Source: Ampelocalamus luodianensis (Eukaryota; Streptophyta; Magnoliopsida; Poales; Poaceae). From it: a DNA stretch of 64,000 nt. The notes under the pieces are model-generated. The model was given only the letters and a program-made list of their open reading frames with translations. It was not told the origin of the DNA and made no database searches. Positions 33,302-45,900 of the stretch are shown here, in pieces. Where the stretch lies: NCBI GenBank assembly GCA_036346255.1, contig CM070640.1, positions 36,141,238 to 36,205,237 of the forward strand. Reading direction: 5' to 3'. How positions within the stretch are numbered: position 1 is the stretch's first letter; each line of letters begins with the position of its first letter. The translations under genes were made by a program, and so were the position numbers.

Positions 33302-34384
33302 TTACATGGCCCAGAAACCCAACTTCAGAAATCCAAACTCACACTTTTTCAGCTTGGCGTAAAACTGGTGCTCTCTTAAAGTCTCGAGAACCATCCTCAA
33401 GTGTTGTTCATGATCCTCATCTGTCTTGGAATAAATCAGGATATCATCAATAAATACCACCACAAAGTCGTCAAGGTACCGATGCAGCATACTGTTCATG
33501 GCTTCCATGAAAACTGCATGAGCATTTGTTAGTCCAAACGACATAACTTTATACTCAAAATGACCATACCTTGTAGAGAAAGCAGTCTTCTCAATATCTT
33601 GTTCCCGAACTCGTATTTGATTATACCCTGACTGAAGGTCAATTTTAGAGAATACCTTGGCTCCCTTCAGCTGATCAAAAAGATCCTCAATACGGGGTAA
33701 AGGATATTTATTCTTCACAGTGGCCTGATTAAGAGCCCGGTAGTCCACGCACATACGCCAACTGCCATCTTTCTTCTTAGTAAACAGAACAGACGCTCCC
33801 CACGGTGAAACACTACGCCGAATCATACCTTTGGATAGCAGGTCGTCCAACTGCTTCTTCAACTCCTCTTGGAAGGGTCGTGCCAAACGATAGGGAGACA
33901 TCGAAATAGGTCGGGTCCCCGGAATAAGGTCAATCCGGAACTCCACTTTCCGCTCTGGAGGCATTCCAGGAAGCTCCGCAGGAAAAACATCAGGAAACTC
34001 ATTCACCACGGGAATATCTTCTATGCATAGTGAATGATCAGCCTTCTCGCTGAGTGACCATAGCAACCCAACGGTTGAGGACCGACGACTGGGAAAAAGA
34101 CTAGCCAACACAAACAAGGAGTCAGCCGGTGCACCGCTCAAACACGGTTCTTCACGGGACGGGCTTGCAAAGTCACCGTCTTCCGTAGCAACAAATCTTG
34201 GCACGAATCGAACAACCACCATGCCTGTGATTACATCGAAAGGTGATAACTGAATTACCATAAGGTTAGCAGTGAAATTTTCGTCATCAATAATGATGGA
34301 ACAGCCTGGACAGGCAGTAGAGCTAGAAATAAGACCCCCCGGGGAACTGACTACGACGGATTCAGAGATACGTTGCATACTCAA
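33302..34384 (-). pseudogene. Gypsy-2 protease end and reverse transcriptase
   Basis: This is the longest frame in the element (360 codons). The first third is the protease C-terminal and linker region (FDVITGM, then FPDVFPAELPGMPPERKVEF). The RT follows: ISMSPYRLARPFQEELKKQL, SPWGASVLFTKKKDGSWRMC, VDYRALNQATVKNKYPLPRI, FSKIDLQSGYNQIRV, EKTAFSTRYGHFEYKVMSFG and the catalytic FIDD box in VVVFIDDILIYS. A frameshift near 33300 separates it from RNase H. Catalytic Asp residues are present. Confidence 0.92.
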
Positions 34385-34393
34385 ACCTGCCTT

Positions 34394-34705
34394 TCAACCA
34401 AACTCTAGGGACACAAAGGAATAGGTAGCTCCTGAATCAAAAAGAACGAAAGCTTCGTGGGAATCAACTAGCAAGGTACCTGTCACAACGTCAGGGCGGC
34501 CCACAGTGTCAGGGGTAGGCATGGTGTAGACTCCCGGTGGTGGCGGAGCAGAAGACGCACCGACACTCTGCGAAGGGTGAACAGAACCGCTGGTGAAGTG
34601 AATGATGGCGAACAGTGCCGGGGTTCCAATAGAACCCGTAGGAGGTGCAGAGTAAACGCTGTAGGAGGAACCCATCTGAAGAGAATCGAGGCGCAGAGAA
34701 AGCAC
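34394..34705 (-). pseudogene. Gypsy-2 protease N-terminal part
   Basis: DTVGRPDVVTGTLLVDSHEA followed by FVLFDSGATYSFVS is the retropepsin active site (DSGA). It joins the next frame (34384 downward) across a short break. Confidence 0.88.
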
Positions 34706-35891
34706 TAGAGTCTCGAATCAACCCCGAGGTGCACTTTGGAAGAAGACGCTGCTGGAATTGTCTCCCATTTGACAATGCTTGCTGGATTTTTCTTGCAAAC
34801 TGACAACTTATGGCCCTCCCGACCACAATGACGACATGTTCCTTTGAAAGTACACTCTGATGCCCGGTGCCCCTCTCCACACTTGAAGCATTTCATACCG
34901 ACACGAACAGACGCATCGAGTGTGGGCGATGAAGAACGTGGCGCCAAGAAGAGGACCGCCACCGACTGCACGAGGGGACGACTCACGAAACTTCTTGGAA
35001 GCGGTCGAGAAGACCCACCATCCCCACCAAAACTCCGCCTCTGACCACCGCCGGATCCACCAGCGGGAACAGAATCACCAGCGGTCTGCCTCTGCGTCGA
35101 AAGATCCTTCTCCAGCTCCATCCCTCTGGCCTGCTCCACCACGGAACTGAAATCACGCAAGCCAGTCACTCCTAGGACGTGGCGATACTCCTGATTGAGG
35201 CCCCGACGGAACCTCTTGGCCTTCTCCAGGTCGTCATTAGCCACAGCGGGAACAAAGCGCACCAAATTATTGAATTCGGTCTCATACTCGACACCGACAT
35301 TTTCCTTGGACAAGTGTCGATGCGATTGCTCCATCCTCTCAAGGAAGGAATCAATAATACTTGGTCTGAATCGCTCCACAAAACTTCCCATGTGATGGTC
35401 CTCGAACTGGGTCTGGTGAAAGAACCCCTTCCCACGGATATCGCTTGGCCCTTCAATTGAAAGGCCACAAACCGCGCTACGCATCGAGGTCATCTCTAAA
35501 GCTCCAAATTACCTCTCCATGTAACGTAACCAATCTGCAGCCTGAACCGAAGTACCCACTCCGTCGAAAGTGTCCAAACGGAGCGACATCCACTCACGAG
35601 GCTCATTCGGCCTCGGTGGAGCTGCTGCAACGACCGCTCGCCACGAGCGTAGGTGCGCGGGAGGCGGCTGCGCAATCGCCGACGAAGACGCTGAACCTCC
35701 CTCTCAAGATTTTGAATGATCACAGCTAACGTGGCCTGAGCTTCAGCGGCCGGTTGAGCAGCTGAGGCAACCTCCTCAGCGGTAGTACCAGCAGCTTCCT
35801 TAGTCAGAGGTGAAGAGACAGCCGGACCACGTCCACGACCGCGGCCACGGCTCGGTGGACGGCCACGGCCACGAACCGCTCCTCTCGCCAT
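34705..35891 (-). pseudogene. Gypsy-2 gag
   Basis: The start at 35891 gives an Arg/Gly-rich N-terminus (MARGAVRGRGRPPSRGRGRG). The capsid region follows (SVEYETEFNNLVRFVPA-type, KAKRFRRGLNQEYRHVLGV). Two zinc knuckles are present (CFKCGEGHRASEC and CRHCGREGHKLSVC). A break near 35490-35520 splits the N-terminal and capsid parts, and the protease follows at 34705. Otherwise it matches the gag of Tekay-type chromoviruses. Confidence 0.88.
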
Positions 35892-36083
35892 CTAAGAGCA
35901 CCACAGCAAATAAACTAAACATTTAGCTCAACAATTCAATGAAATCACAGAATCAATATCACAACTGCTCATGAAATGAAACATAACAGCGGAAACTTGT
36001 AGAAACAAAGAATAACCCAACCCCACCTACCGTGCGTAGTGTGTCAATTTAATTTATAACTATCATCCACGGACCTAAAGCCC

Positions 36084-36095
36084 GCTCTGATACCA
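36084..36095 (-). other. Gypsy-2 primer binding site (initiator tRNA-Met)
   Basis: TGGTATCAGAGC on the minus strand, two bases from the 5' LTR end. The interval 35892-36083 is a short leader. Confidence 0.9.
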
Positions 36096-36097
36096 AC

Positions 36098-38355
36098 TGT
36101 AACACCCTGGCTATTCGGAAGCCAAGATGCCACCTATTTATTCTAGCATTCTACACAATGCGGAAGAATACGAAATAAGTATATCAACTAATGGCAGAAT
36201 TAAAACAAACAGGACATGGTGAAGGTATCCTTCCTTCACCTTCTAAGTTATTTATTACAGATCATCAATAAAGAAGGTTCACATGCAGTAATAAATCAAC
36301 TTATTGTGGAGAAGGTATCCTTCCTTCACCATTTAGAATTAATTATTACAGTTCATCAATAACGAATGTAAGATAGAACTAAATTTAATCTTGAACTTGA
36401 ATAGGATGATGTGATTGAGTAGTGCGTGTCTACTCCCTCCCAAGTGAGCCAACATCAGGGATTACCTAAAATAAAAAAAAAACAATGCAAGAATGAGTCC
36501 ATGACTCAGCAAGTACAGTAAAAAGGACAGAACACACATACGAACAAGACATCATCATTAAAGAATGCGAACATACATCGAAAGAAAACTTAGGAATGCA
36601 TGACCTGAACGAATGTAATCAAGGATGGACTGCACACACGCTTATACCGGTATAGCTAGTGACACACCCGTCGGTGTTCACTTAAGCCCGCACCTTAACA
36701 AAAGTGCGGGGATCCAAGTCCCGTATGAAGAACGTTTCATACAGGTGTCCGAATCTGCCCATACTGGAATTGATGGGTCTTACGTGCCTACACTGGAATT
36801 GATGGGTCTTTCTATCCACTCCCGTGGGCGGACATGACAATGTCCAAATCGCCACATTGGAATGGTGGGACTTACAATCCACTCCCGTGGATAAAGCAGA
36901 ATTATAGATGCATGATATGAATTTGAACAATGGAAAGTATTAACTCCTAGCATAGATTCAACATATCGAAAAACATCGACAGCTTCATCATCTCTTGTAA
37001 CACAAGATGTCACATCATATTCATGTAAACATTCACAATCACAAAGACGTAAAATCAACAAAGTACTTGCCTTCGCGTTGCGGCGCGTTAGCGAACAACG
37101 ATGGTGCTCCCAAACCCGTAGCCTCGCTGCCTAAACAATTCAATAAACGAAATAAGAACCACATGGTACGCGACATGAATTAATATTCTACACTACCCTC
37201 TTGATCACCCAAGTAATAGCCATAAACCCAAATCTGAAAAACAGGCAGCACCACGGGATCGCAACTGGGCAGCCGCACCATAATGACCATAGCTACTGAC
37301 CCGGGACTCGAAACGAGGTGAATCCAGATCTTACATAAACTTAACAATCATACCTACAACATTCTAGTTGACGAGATAACCCAATTCGGCCAAATTATTA
37401 TACTAACAGGTAATTGAAACAGCAGAACAGAATCTGTCCGAACAGTTAAGACAGCAATATTAAAACGTCCATAACTTTTAATCTACAACTCCGAATTGAG
37501 ATTTCTTTAACAATCTGAAAATTTTATGAAATGATCTACAATAACTTAGTTAAGTGAAAACCCTGAATCGTCCCCTAACATAAACATATTTTAGGAGACA
37601 ACTAGAAAGGCAGTTCTCGTTAGAATTCTGGACAGCAGATACTAAATCTATCATAACTTTTGACTCGAAAGTCGGAATCAGGTGATCTTGGCGGCCACCG
37701 AAAGCTAAGAATAATACCTACATATCTCCAGGAGATGAACATCTCAAATTCGGCCTCTAAAACCACGAAACAGACCGTGCAACATACTGGACAGATTTAA
37801 CTTTCTACTCGCAGCAATACGATCTAATAAAAAATGAACCAAAACACCTCTACCACTAATCAATCTATGAGGATCAGCACTCGTTACCCTAGGAGATGCG
37901 CGAGACACCGATCCTTGCACGAAACACCAATGGTCGACGGCCTCCGGGCTCTCCCTTGATTTGGCCGGCCGCACCAAGGGAGGAGGGAGAGGTTGCTGCC
38001 ACCAATGGAGAGAGAAGGGCCGGCTGCCACCAATGGAGGAAGGAGATCACCTTGGGGGCTGCAGGGAGGTGCGGCCAAGAGAGGAGGGGGAGAAAAAGTG
38101 GCGGCCAAGGGGGGAGGGAGAGGGGAAAAGGTGGCCGGCTAGGGTTAGGGTGGTGTGGGGGCGCATGGGCTTTAGGCCCATGGTGCCTCGCCAGCCCACC
38201 TGGGCCATAGCCCAGGCCCAGGTTGCCGTGAAAAACCAGTAACCCCCCCTCTCTAAACAAGATTTGACGAAAAATAATCCCCCGAATAAAATTAATCGCT
38301 ACCGATTAAATTATTTTATCCCGATAGTTGATCCTCACACTTTCGGAATATTACA
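36098..38355 (-). repeat. Gypsy-2 5' LTR (2258 bp)
   Basis: Same termini as the left copy, ending at 38355 with ATTACA, followed by the second AATAC. A GC-rich block with open frames on both strands (37740-38260) is shared with the other LTR and is non-coding leader. Confidence 0.92.
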
Positions 38356-38705
38356 AATACAACCGAGGGTGATAAATCACAGAAGGACTGATCCTATGCT
38401 ACAGGCGTCACATGCTTCAACTGCCATGAGGTTGGGCATTTGGCCAATAAATGTCCAAAGAAGCAACAGACAACAAATCCAGTCGTCACGAACAGCTTTA
38501 AAGTTCCAACCATCAACACCACGCAGGCAAAAATGAAACCACGGAACTTGGGGAAAGGACTTCTATACAACATCACAGCTCAGTCTCCATCAAATGCGGA
38601 GCAGGGTATGTACGACCACAATTCCAATTGAAGACCTAGTACTCCCAATTTTCTTGCTAGCCTCTCTGAATATTGGGGACTAGATTCCTTTTAGCGAGGG
38701 TAGTT
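38356..38705 (+). pseudogene. Gypsy-1 gag, 3' part (zinc knuckle), running directly into the 3' LTR
   Basis: After the second AATAC the gag resumes with CFNCHEVGHLANKCPKK (CCHC knuckle) and QAKMKPRNLGKGLLYNITAQ, then stops (TGA at about 38629). Only about 75 bp of non-coding sequence follow before the LTR. Protease, RT, RNase H and integrase are absent. Gypsy-1 is therefore either a gag-only derivative or a pol-deleted copy. Confidence 0.85.
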
Positions 38706-41700
38706 TATAACATCCCAAACTTCTGTTACCAAAAATAAAATTAATAAAGATATTATTTTTTTGGATTTTTCGAGCTTTAAAAAACGTTTCTTGGTATTCT
38801 TGATTTTTTTTGGATTTTAAAGTCAAAAAAAATTATTGATATTTTTGGGATTTTCTCGGATTTAAATTTTAAAAAAAAAATTAATTAATTTCTTAAAATT
38901 TATGGAGTTTAAAAAGGTTTTTCCTATTTTACAGACATTAAAAATAATTTATGTGCAAAAATAAAACCAAATTTAAGTTGAAAATAATTTTATTAAGTTA
39001 AAAATAATTCAGGTATTTTCTGTGATTTTTTCTAGAAATTTGGAACTCTATTTTCTATGTTCTAAAACTCCTTTGGATATATTGTAATTTCTAGCCATTA
39101 AAAACAAATTTTTGTTCACAAATTAAAAATTAATTTGTGTTAAAAATATTTTATTTAAGCTCAAAATACCCTATCTAACTACTCTAAAAATTCATAGAAT
39201 TTTTAGAGATATATTACTATTTTTCATGTTTAAAAAGAATTTTTAGCATTTTAAATATAATTATTTGTGAAAACAAAATTATTATTTTATTTGAACGCGA
39301 AATGTTATATTTAGTATCTGAGATTTTTCATATTTTTTGGAGTTGAATTGTTATTTTTTAAAAAAAAATAATTAGTCACTTTTGAATTTTTTAGAGGACT
39401 AGTAATGATTTTCATTTACCCGCTGGAATAGTAACCGCAGCATCAACTTCGGCCATTACTTCGGTGGTCAATTTCGGCCAAACCGTTACTCCTTTGCCTC
39501 TATAAATTGAATCGTATCCTCTCCATCCCGTTCCCCCACAAAGCCCTTGCTCAGTTTTGGCCAAAGCCTCTCAAAGCTCCATGTGCTAGCTATTCTTCTC
39601 CAAGTCTAGCGAGCACTCCGGTGAGCCCGATCTTCTCATCCGTTGCTTCGTTGTGCACCAAAATTTACTAATGAGTTCCTATCGAGATTCCCCACATTTG
39701 TATTCAAGCAAAATTTTGATTTCCTTATTGGTTCACTACGGCCACAAAAGCACCGATGGCCACCTCTTCTTCCCCAACTCCGGCGATATCTTCGGCGAGG
39801 TATCCCGGCCTATCCCATCAACCATTGATCATCAAATTTTTACTGGAGAATCCTCAAGATACTCTCTACAACACCAAAGTTTAGTTTTGCCTAGAGTTCA
39901 CCGGAGCACCACCGGCAACCTCTTCTTCCCCAAGTCCAATGAGAAATCCGTCAAGCTCATTCTCTTCATTCGTTGGGTATTTTCGCGAGCCCTTTAACCT
40001 ACATGTTCCTTTTAATATTATTTACCATTATATTCAAACTAAATTTTTAATTTCTAAATAATTCACCGTCGGCCATGTCGGATTCTTCCGTTGTTAATTT
40101 CCAAAATTTATATCATTTCATGTGAAATTGAATCTTCTGAGAGCATGTTCTCCTTCATTCGAGCTCTGATTGAACTTATTCAAATTTATAAATTCAATAT
40201 CTATCTCTAAGAACCTAAAATTATTTAATTTGGAGTTTATTTTAATTTTATTTGAATTTTGTTTGAATTTGGTCTGTTTTCGTGTATAGATTTCGACGAC
40301 TTCGGAGAGCCATATTTCGATGCTATTTCAGAACAATTAATTGAGCAAGGCAAGTTTCACCCTTTGATCATATTTTATCCCAATATTTCAAATTATTTAA
40401 ATTTTGTTTTAAATTATTACTGCATGCTTATTTGTATTCAATTTAATTTCAATTCTTGTTTTAAAATTATAGTTATTATCATTACCAATGTATAGCCAAC
40501 TTGGACATTGAATTAAACATACCTTGATAACTTATATGAAAATCTAGTTTATGCAATAGTATTAACTAGAACACTTTGGGAAAAATATATGCTTAGTCAT
40601 GCTTAGATAAAAAATAAACAATTTGGGAAATTTTAGCCAAAGATTGAACTATGGATTTAAAAAAAAGTCTATGTCATTATTATACCATAGAAATTTACAA
40701 AAATATTTGAAAAACAAAATAAAAATTAGTTTGGACTTGGGAGAAAATGGATAGTCGGTGGGTGCAAGTTTATGCACAAGATCGATTCACTGAATGTTCG
40801 AGGCCCAGGTGTTCTTTTTGGAGGTCGCCCAGTCAACTAAGGACCGGTCTGAGAGCCGCATCTTGCTAAGCTCAATAGTACTGCTACAAGTCTGAAGTGG
40901 GACACACTTGGATAATTAAATTGCAATGTTCCACCGTGGTTGTGCCATCGGGATGTGTGGATGTCAGAATGACCTACTTTTTATTATCCCACGTGGCGCA
41001 AGAGGGGGCTTTCGTTTGGCGTGAAACCTTACGGCAGCAAAACTTTAGCGGACATGACTACTTTGGGATGTCGCATGGTAAAGGCATTGTGATAATCACT
41101 TAGTCGCACACCCACGGAAGTGTGTGAAGCAGACAATATAAGTTGATTACCTCTTATGGGTAAAGTTGTACAACCTCTAAAGAGTGTAAAACTATTCGAA
41201 TAGTTGTGTCTACGGTCATAGACATGTTGAGCAAAGCCACTCAAAGTTAGACTTTGGTTTTTTATTTCAAAAGATGTTTTTCAAATGATTTTGGTTACTT
41301 TATCCAATTGGAAATTCGTGTAGGAAGCCTTGTTGTAAGCGGGTTAATCCTTCACCAAAAGTGCATCTTGCACTAACTTGACAGTTTAAAATCAAAGAAT
41401 TTTAAATATCATATAACTGCTTTGGAACTTAGTAAATGTATTTAAAATGCCAAACATTGCTTTTAGACAAATAACCATATAAGCCTTTCCTTTGATATAT
41501 ACCTTCATGCATTATAATCTGTTATTGGGTGTAACTTGCAGAGTACACTTTTGTACTCGCCCTTGCTTAATGAAATGTTGTTCAGAGGAGAAGAACTTTA
41601 CAACCAGTGTGGATCTTGATGACTAGGCCGCTACCCCAAACAATTGTCTTTGGCAGATTAGCTGGGCTCTACTACTTCTTCGTCTTTCGTTGTGTTCTTT

Positions 41701-41864
41701 ATTGTTGGCTTATAAGCCTTTCTTGTAGTAAACTCTGGTGATTATTAATAAAGCTGTGCGAATTATGGATGTTACCATATTTATTTACTATGTACACTAG
41801 CTACTGTTCCAGGGACTAGTGTAAATACAAAGAGGATTTGAGGGTGCTACTCCTAGGTCCGACA
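38706..41864 (+). repeat. Gypsy-1 3' LTR (LTR-C, 3159 bp)
   Basis: It starts TATAACATCCC (expected TGTAACATCCC; one G-to-A change) and ends GGTCCGACA. It is collinear with LTR-D at its 5' half and with LTR-B at its 3' end. The TATA box is at 39501. It holds no gene; 39643-39997 is a GC-poor leader with chance frames. Confidence 0.85.
39501..39507 (+). promoter_or_regulatory. TATA box of LTR-C
   Basis: CTCTATAAATTGA lies about 800 bp inside the LTR, followed by a CT-rich leader (CCATCCCGTTCCCCCAC). Confidence 0.6.
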
Positions 41865-41990
41865 GAGAGTCACAGATGGTATCAGAGACATATCGACTGT
41901 AGGTCATGACCTAGTTAGAATAGTCGTCAATGGAAAAACTACGACCCCACTCATTGGTCTGACGTACACCATTGGACCTGTAGACAGCGA
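41865..41990 (+). other. Second leader fragment after LTR-C (PBS-like)
   Basis: GATGGTATCAGAGACATATC followed by GACTGTAGGTCATGACC matches the PBS-leader that follows LTR-B (27278 onward). A 3' LTR should instead be followed by host DNA. So LTR-C is shared by two internal regions, as in a tandem element chain. Confidence 0.75.
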
Positions 41991-42952
41991 ACCGCCTATA
42001 AATGTGATTCTATAGAGTAGTCCACACCTCCACCCATCACAGAGCAGTTAACCTACCTCCTGAGTAGTCAATGTAAAGATTCCATAACTTACTAAGTTAG
42101 GCATGTCTCATATCAGACATGTAGTCGTACAGTTTTGGCTCAGTTCAATATCGCACAAAGTTAAGTCCTTAATTGACCAAGGCGAGAATGCTAAGCTATT
42201 CTAAGTTACTAATGTTCACAAAGCTCCACCATGTCACCATACCTTCCACCTGCCTCGATCCAAATCTTTTTTCGCCCCATTGATTAAGTGCAACACATGC
42301 CATCAACGACTTACAACATAAAACGCACAATCTTTCTAGAGAGAAGTTCTATAATTACTTAGTCAAATTTAGATTTACAACTCAAAATGATATTAATAAC
42401 CCATTTCATGGCTAAGCAAACTAACCATGTCTAACTAATCCACGTTGCTGCTATGATAATACCAACTAGTAATTAACCAAGCAAGGGTGACAAATGATCT
42501 TGGTAATACCATAAGCAAAGTGGATATAAACAAGTAGGTGAATAGCTAATCCCAAAGCATTTAATTAATTTAAATAACACATAATAGTTTGAATCAAAGT
42601 AGTTTTAAAAAACTGGCTTCAACATGGTCAAAGGTACAACTTTTCTTGAAACAAGTCTTGGTACTGGTCTTGAGCTTGATCAACTTCTCCTTCTTCAAAA
42701 GCTCCTAAAGTATCAATCTCTACTTGTAAATGAAAGAAAAAACACAAATAAATACCAAAATAGATCGACAAATAAACTCCAAACATTAAATAAAAATCTC
42801 AGGAAGGTAGAGTTTGAATTTAGAGACTCTCTCTTGGGAATATCCTTGGGGTGGGAGACTCGGTCGTGGGACCTTAACGATGATGTCCCGACAGTCAAAA
42901 CTCCAAAAAAAACTCTGGAAAAAAGGGGAGGTCTTCTTCTTCTTCTTCGTTG
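41991..42952. other. Unassigned sequence, probably interior of the Tat-like element
   Basis: No gene or motif recognised. The plus ORF at 42624-42959 overlaps the 3' end of the antisense gene and has no recognisable domain. The junction between the Gypsy-1 leader and this sequence is not visible. Confidence 0.4.
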
Positions 42953-45900
42953 TCATTGAAGAAAGGAGACTTCACCTTGAGGTCCCAGAGGGATTTCCTC
43001 GATGACCTCTTTTCGAGCATGATGGTCGGAGCTCGCCGTTGTCGTCGAATCACCTACCCTTGGCGATTGTAGAGTCAAGTCCCCTGTCCAGGCATTGATG
43101 TCCTCATCAGTTGACTCGATCTTCATGGTGGCTTGATCTTCTACCGTCTTCATCTCTGCCTCCACGACAACTGGTGGTTCAACCGCTTGAGTAGTCACGA
43201 CTGGATCGATGGCAACCATCTCTTCTCCTACTGCTTTAGGGATGATGGTCGAAGAATCGACCATCTCTGCTCCTGTCTCTATGATCGGAGGGCAGACTAG
43301 CACCCCCATGGTCGTAGCCATGGCAATTGCAGACTTATATGTGGAAATGCCTCGGGGGCCTAGTGAAGTAGGACTGAAACGAAAAAACAGATGTCAACAC
43401 ATGAAATTGTGAAATGAAAGAGTATGTACAATCACTTATTCTTTAATTTTACATAACTAGGTTTTCTAGACACAATCTTGAAGCCCGACAATATCTTCCC
43501 AAGATAAGACTTTATCTCCTTCTCCTTCTTCTCCTCCTCTTCGTCCACCCTTGCCAGCTATGCGTTTTCAGCCTCTGGAAGGCTTCCCGCATCGCTCATC
43601 TGGGCGATCACGTTTTGCACGACTTCAACTAGTTGTACATCATGAGTAGTAGTTGGAGCTTCTTTTGCAGCCTCCTCCTCTTGGTGGTCGAAATCGACTT
43701 CGACCACCAGAAGGTTGTCATTTCTTTCGACCATAGGCTCTGCTGGACCGGCAGTAGCCTTCACAAAGAAATGTAACTCTTACAGTTTTACTTTTCGATT
43801 CGCTTGACAAGAGAAAAAGAAATGGAAACTGAGAATGTTTTTGTAGGGAAACGGGTAGGCTACACTAGCGCAAATTAAAAAATTCTACCCGTAAACCAAG
43901 ATCACTGCAGTTATAGATCACGGTCTTACCACTAGACGCGCAGGTGCGGAAGTTGATGCAGCGCGTCGGGGTAGTGTAGTCGTACCAAGTTGATGCGAGA
44001 CGTCAGGCGAGTAGTCGTACTACTTCCTCGTCCTCGCCGTGGCGCCCCACGACAACTCCTTTCTTGCGGTTCGTCCCAACGCCACGGATGCGCGCCTTCA
44101 AAGGTATCCACACGTGCGGAGGAAGTGACGCACGCCGGACTACTAGATCCGCGCGAGCGACTAGGCGTGGGAGGTGGCGCGGGGTTTGGGGATGTCACGA
44201 AAAACTCAACCTCAACCAGCGCACCTCGCTCCTCCTTTATAGACGTCCTTATAATGGGCTTCTACGAATAGAGGCCCATTAGGACTCAATGCCCGATCTA
44301 ATTCGATCCAATCCGAATTAGGCTTCACCCTTAAGTGTGTGACCTATGGTTCACATATGTTTAGACATGACGCGAGTACACATACTTGGTCAATAGTTGG
44401 TAGCGCCTCTAGCAAGACGTGCCAACTCCTAAACATACGTAAAGATCATATCGGACGAACCATCACAACGTTATGTACATGCCAATCCCTTTGCCTCACG
44501 ATATTCGGTCGAGCTCCAAGTGACCACTCTTTCTCGATCCTGTGATCCTAATCCCTTACTAGGTTAACTCTTAACCTTAAGTAGCATGGCCATGCATTTC
44601 GATCCGATCACTCGAGGCCCAGATATCTCTCTGTAGAGAGGGCAAATCCCATCTCGATCGACCATACCTTGCAAAGATGCTTCATGACAAACCCGAAAGC
44701 TACCTTTATAACTACCCGATTCGAGTAGCGTTTGATAGCCCCTAAGTAGGTCGATTCACATCTCAAGTACATGCGACAATCTCGTGTCTAAGGACAAGGC
44801 GTACACATTGTGTAGAGAGAACCATAAGAATAATTACTATGTCTCATGTTGGGTCGGTCCAACCCCATGTTCTAAACATGTGTCCACATTATTGGTTTGA
44901 CATCTCCATGTCTATGACCTGTGAAACATGGTCATCAACCGATACATGTGCTAATCCATCATTCACGTGTGTCCTCACATGAACTCCGACTAGGGACAAC
45001 TTTAGAATAACCATACAAGTAAAGAGTTTCACAAACAAGTCACATACTTGTTAATCAACACAAAGGCAATATTCAAGGAACATTTATTAAATCATGGATA
45101 CAATGAAATATCATCATCAATATGATTGCCTCTAGGGCATATCTCCAACAGTTTTATCATCATAATAGAATGGTACCTTCCTTAAGGACCTTGTGTTTCA
45201 GGTCTTCTAGCACCTTCTCTTTCTCCCTTGTAGTCAAATCTACTAGGAAACGGCCCACAGGAGAGGTCGATGGAAGAGCAAAGCTCGAACTCCCATCATT
45301 CTTCCCCTTCTTATCGACCGCCCTTACAAGACGGCGTCTCTTACTCAGAGGAACTTGGTATTCCTCTTAGTCATCTTCAGCAGACCCCAAATCGATCTCG
45401 GGGACATCTTGAAGATCTGTCACACCGACTTGCTGCAAAAGGTTATAGAACAAGAATTAATAAGTGGTCGCAATACGACTGCTAATCCCTAAAGATGAAA
45501 TCAATACAAATATTGATTACCTTTAGGTGTCTTATTCTCTCCTCTTCGGATACAACCACCAATATCCGACGACCTCCCTTTGTGATCGTAGGGACCTTCT
45601 CACATATGAGCTTGACCCGAGCGTTAATCTTCCTCTATGGAAGATCTATGAATGGAAAAATACAATCAATAAATTTGCTCAAATCAAATCAAAAAGAGCA
45701 CATTAAAAATAAAAAAAATTACCTCCTTCGTAGTCCCTACTCGAATCCTTAGCCCCCGAGTACTTCCACATCGGGTGTGCTCGATTCTTCAGGGGGGCTA
45801 ATACGGCGCGTGATGAAATCCTTCACCACGTGTCATCCTGTTAGTCCTCCTTCTCTCAAGTCCTTCATGGCTTGAATGTAGGGAGCTAAAGGGTCGAGGT

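Larger units (their letters stand above)
28770..38355 (-). mobile_element. Gypsy-2: complete chromodomain Ty3/gypsy element (Tekay/Del-like), TSD AATAC
   Basis: LTRs at 28770-31048 and 36098-38355 enclose, on the minus strand, PBS, gag, protease, RT, RNase H, integrase and a C-terminal chromodomain. The target duplication AATAC is perfect (28765-28769 and 38356-38360), and removing the element rejoins a Gypsy gag. Length is 9,586 bp. The LTRs are still very similar. Coding regions have few lesions (a frameshift between RT and RNase H, and stops in RNase H, integrase and gag), so it is a fairly recent insertion. Confidence 0.93.

Noticed and set aside
42624..42959. Plus frame 111 codons
   Set aside because: It overlaps the end of the antisense gene, has no domain, and is AT-rich.
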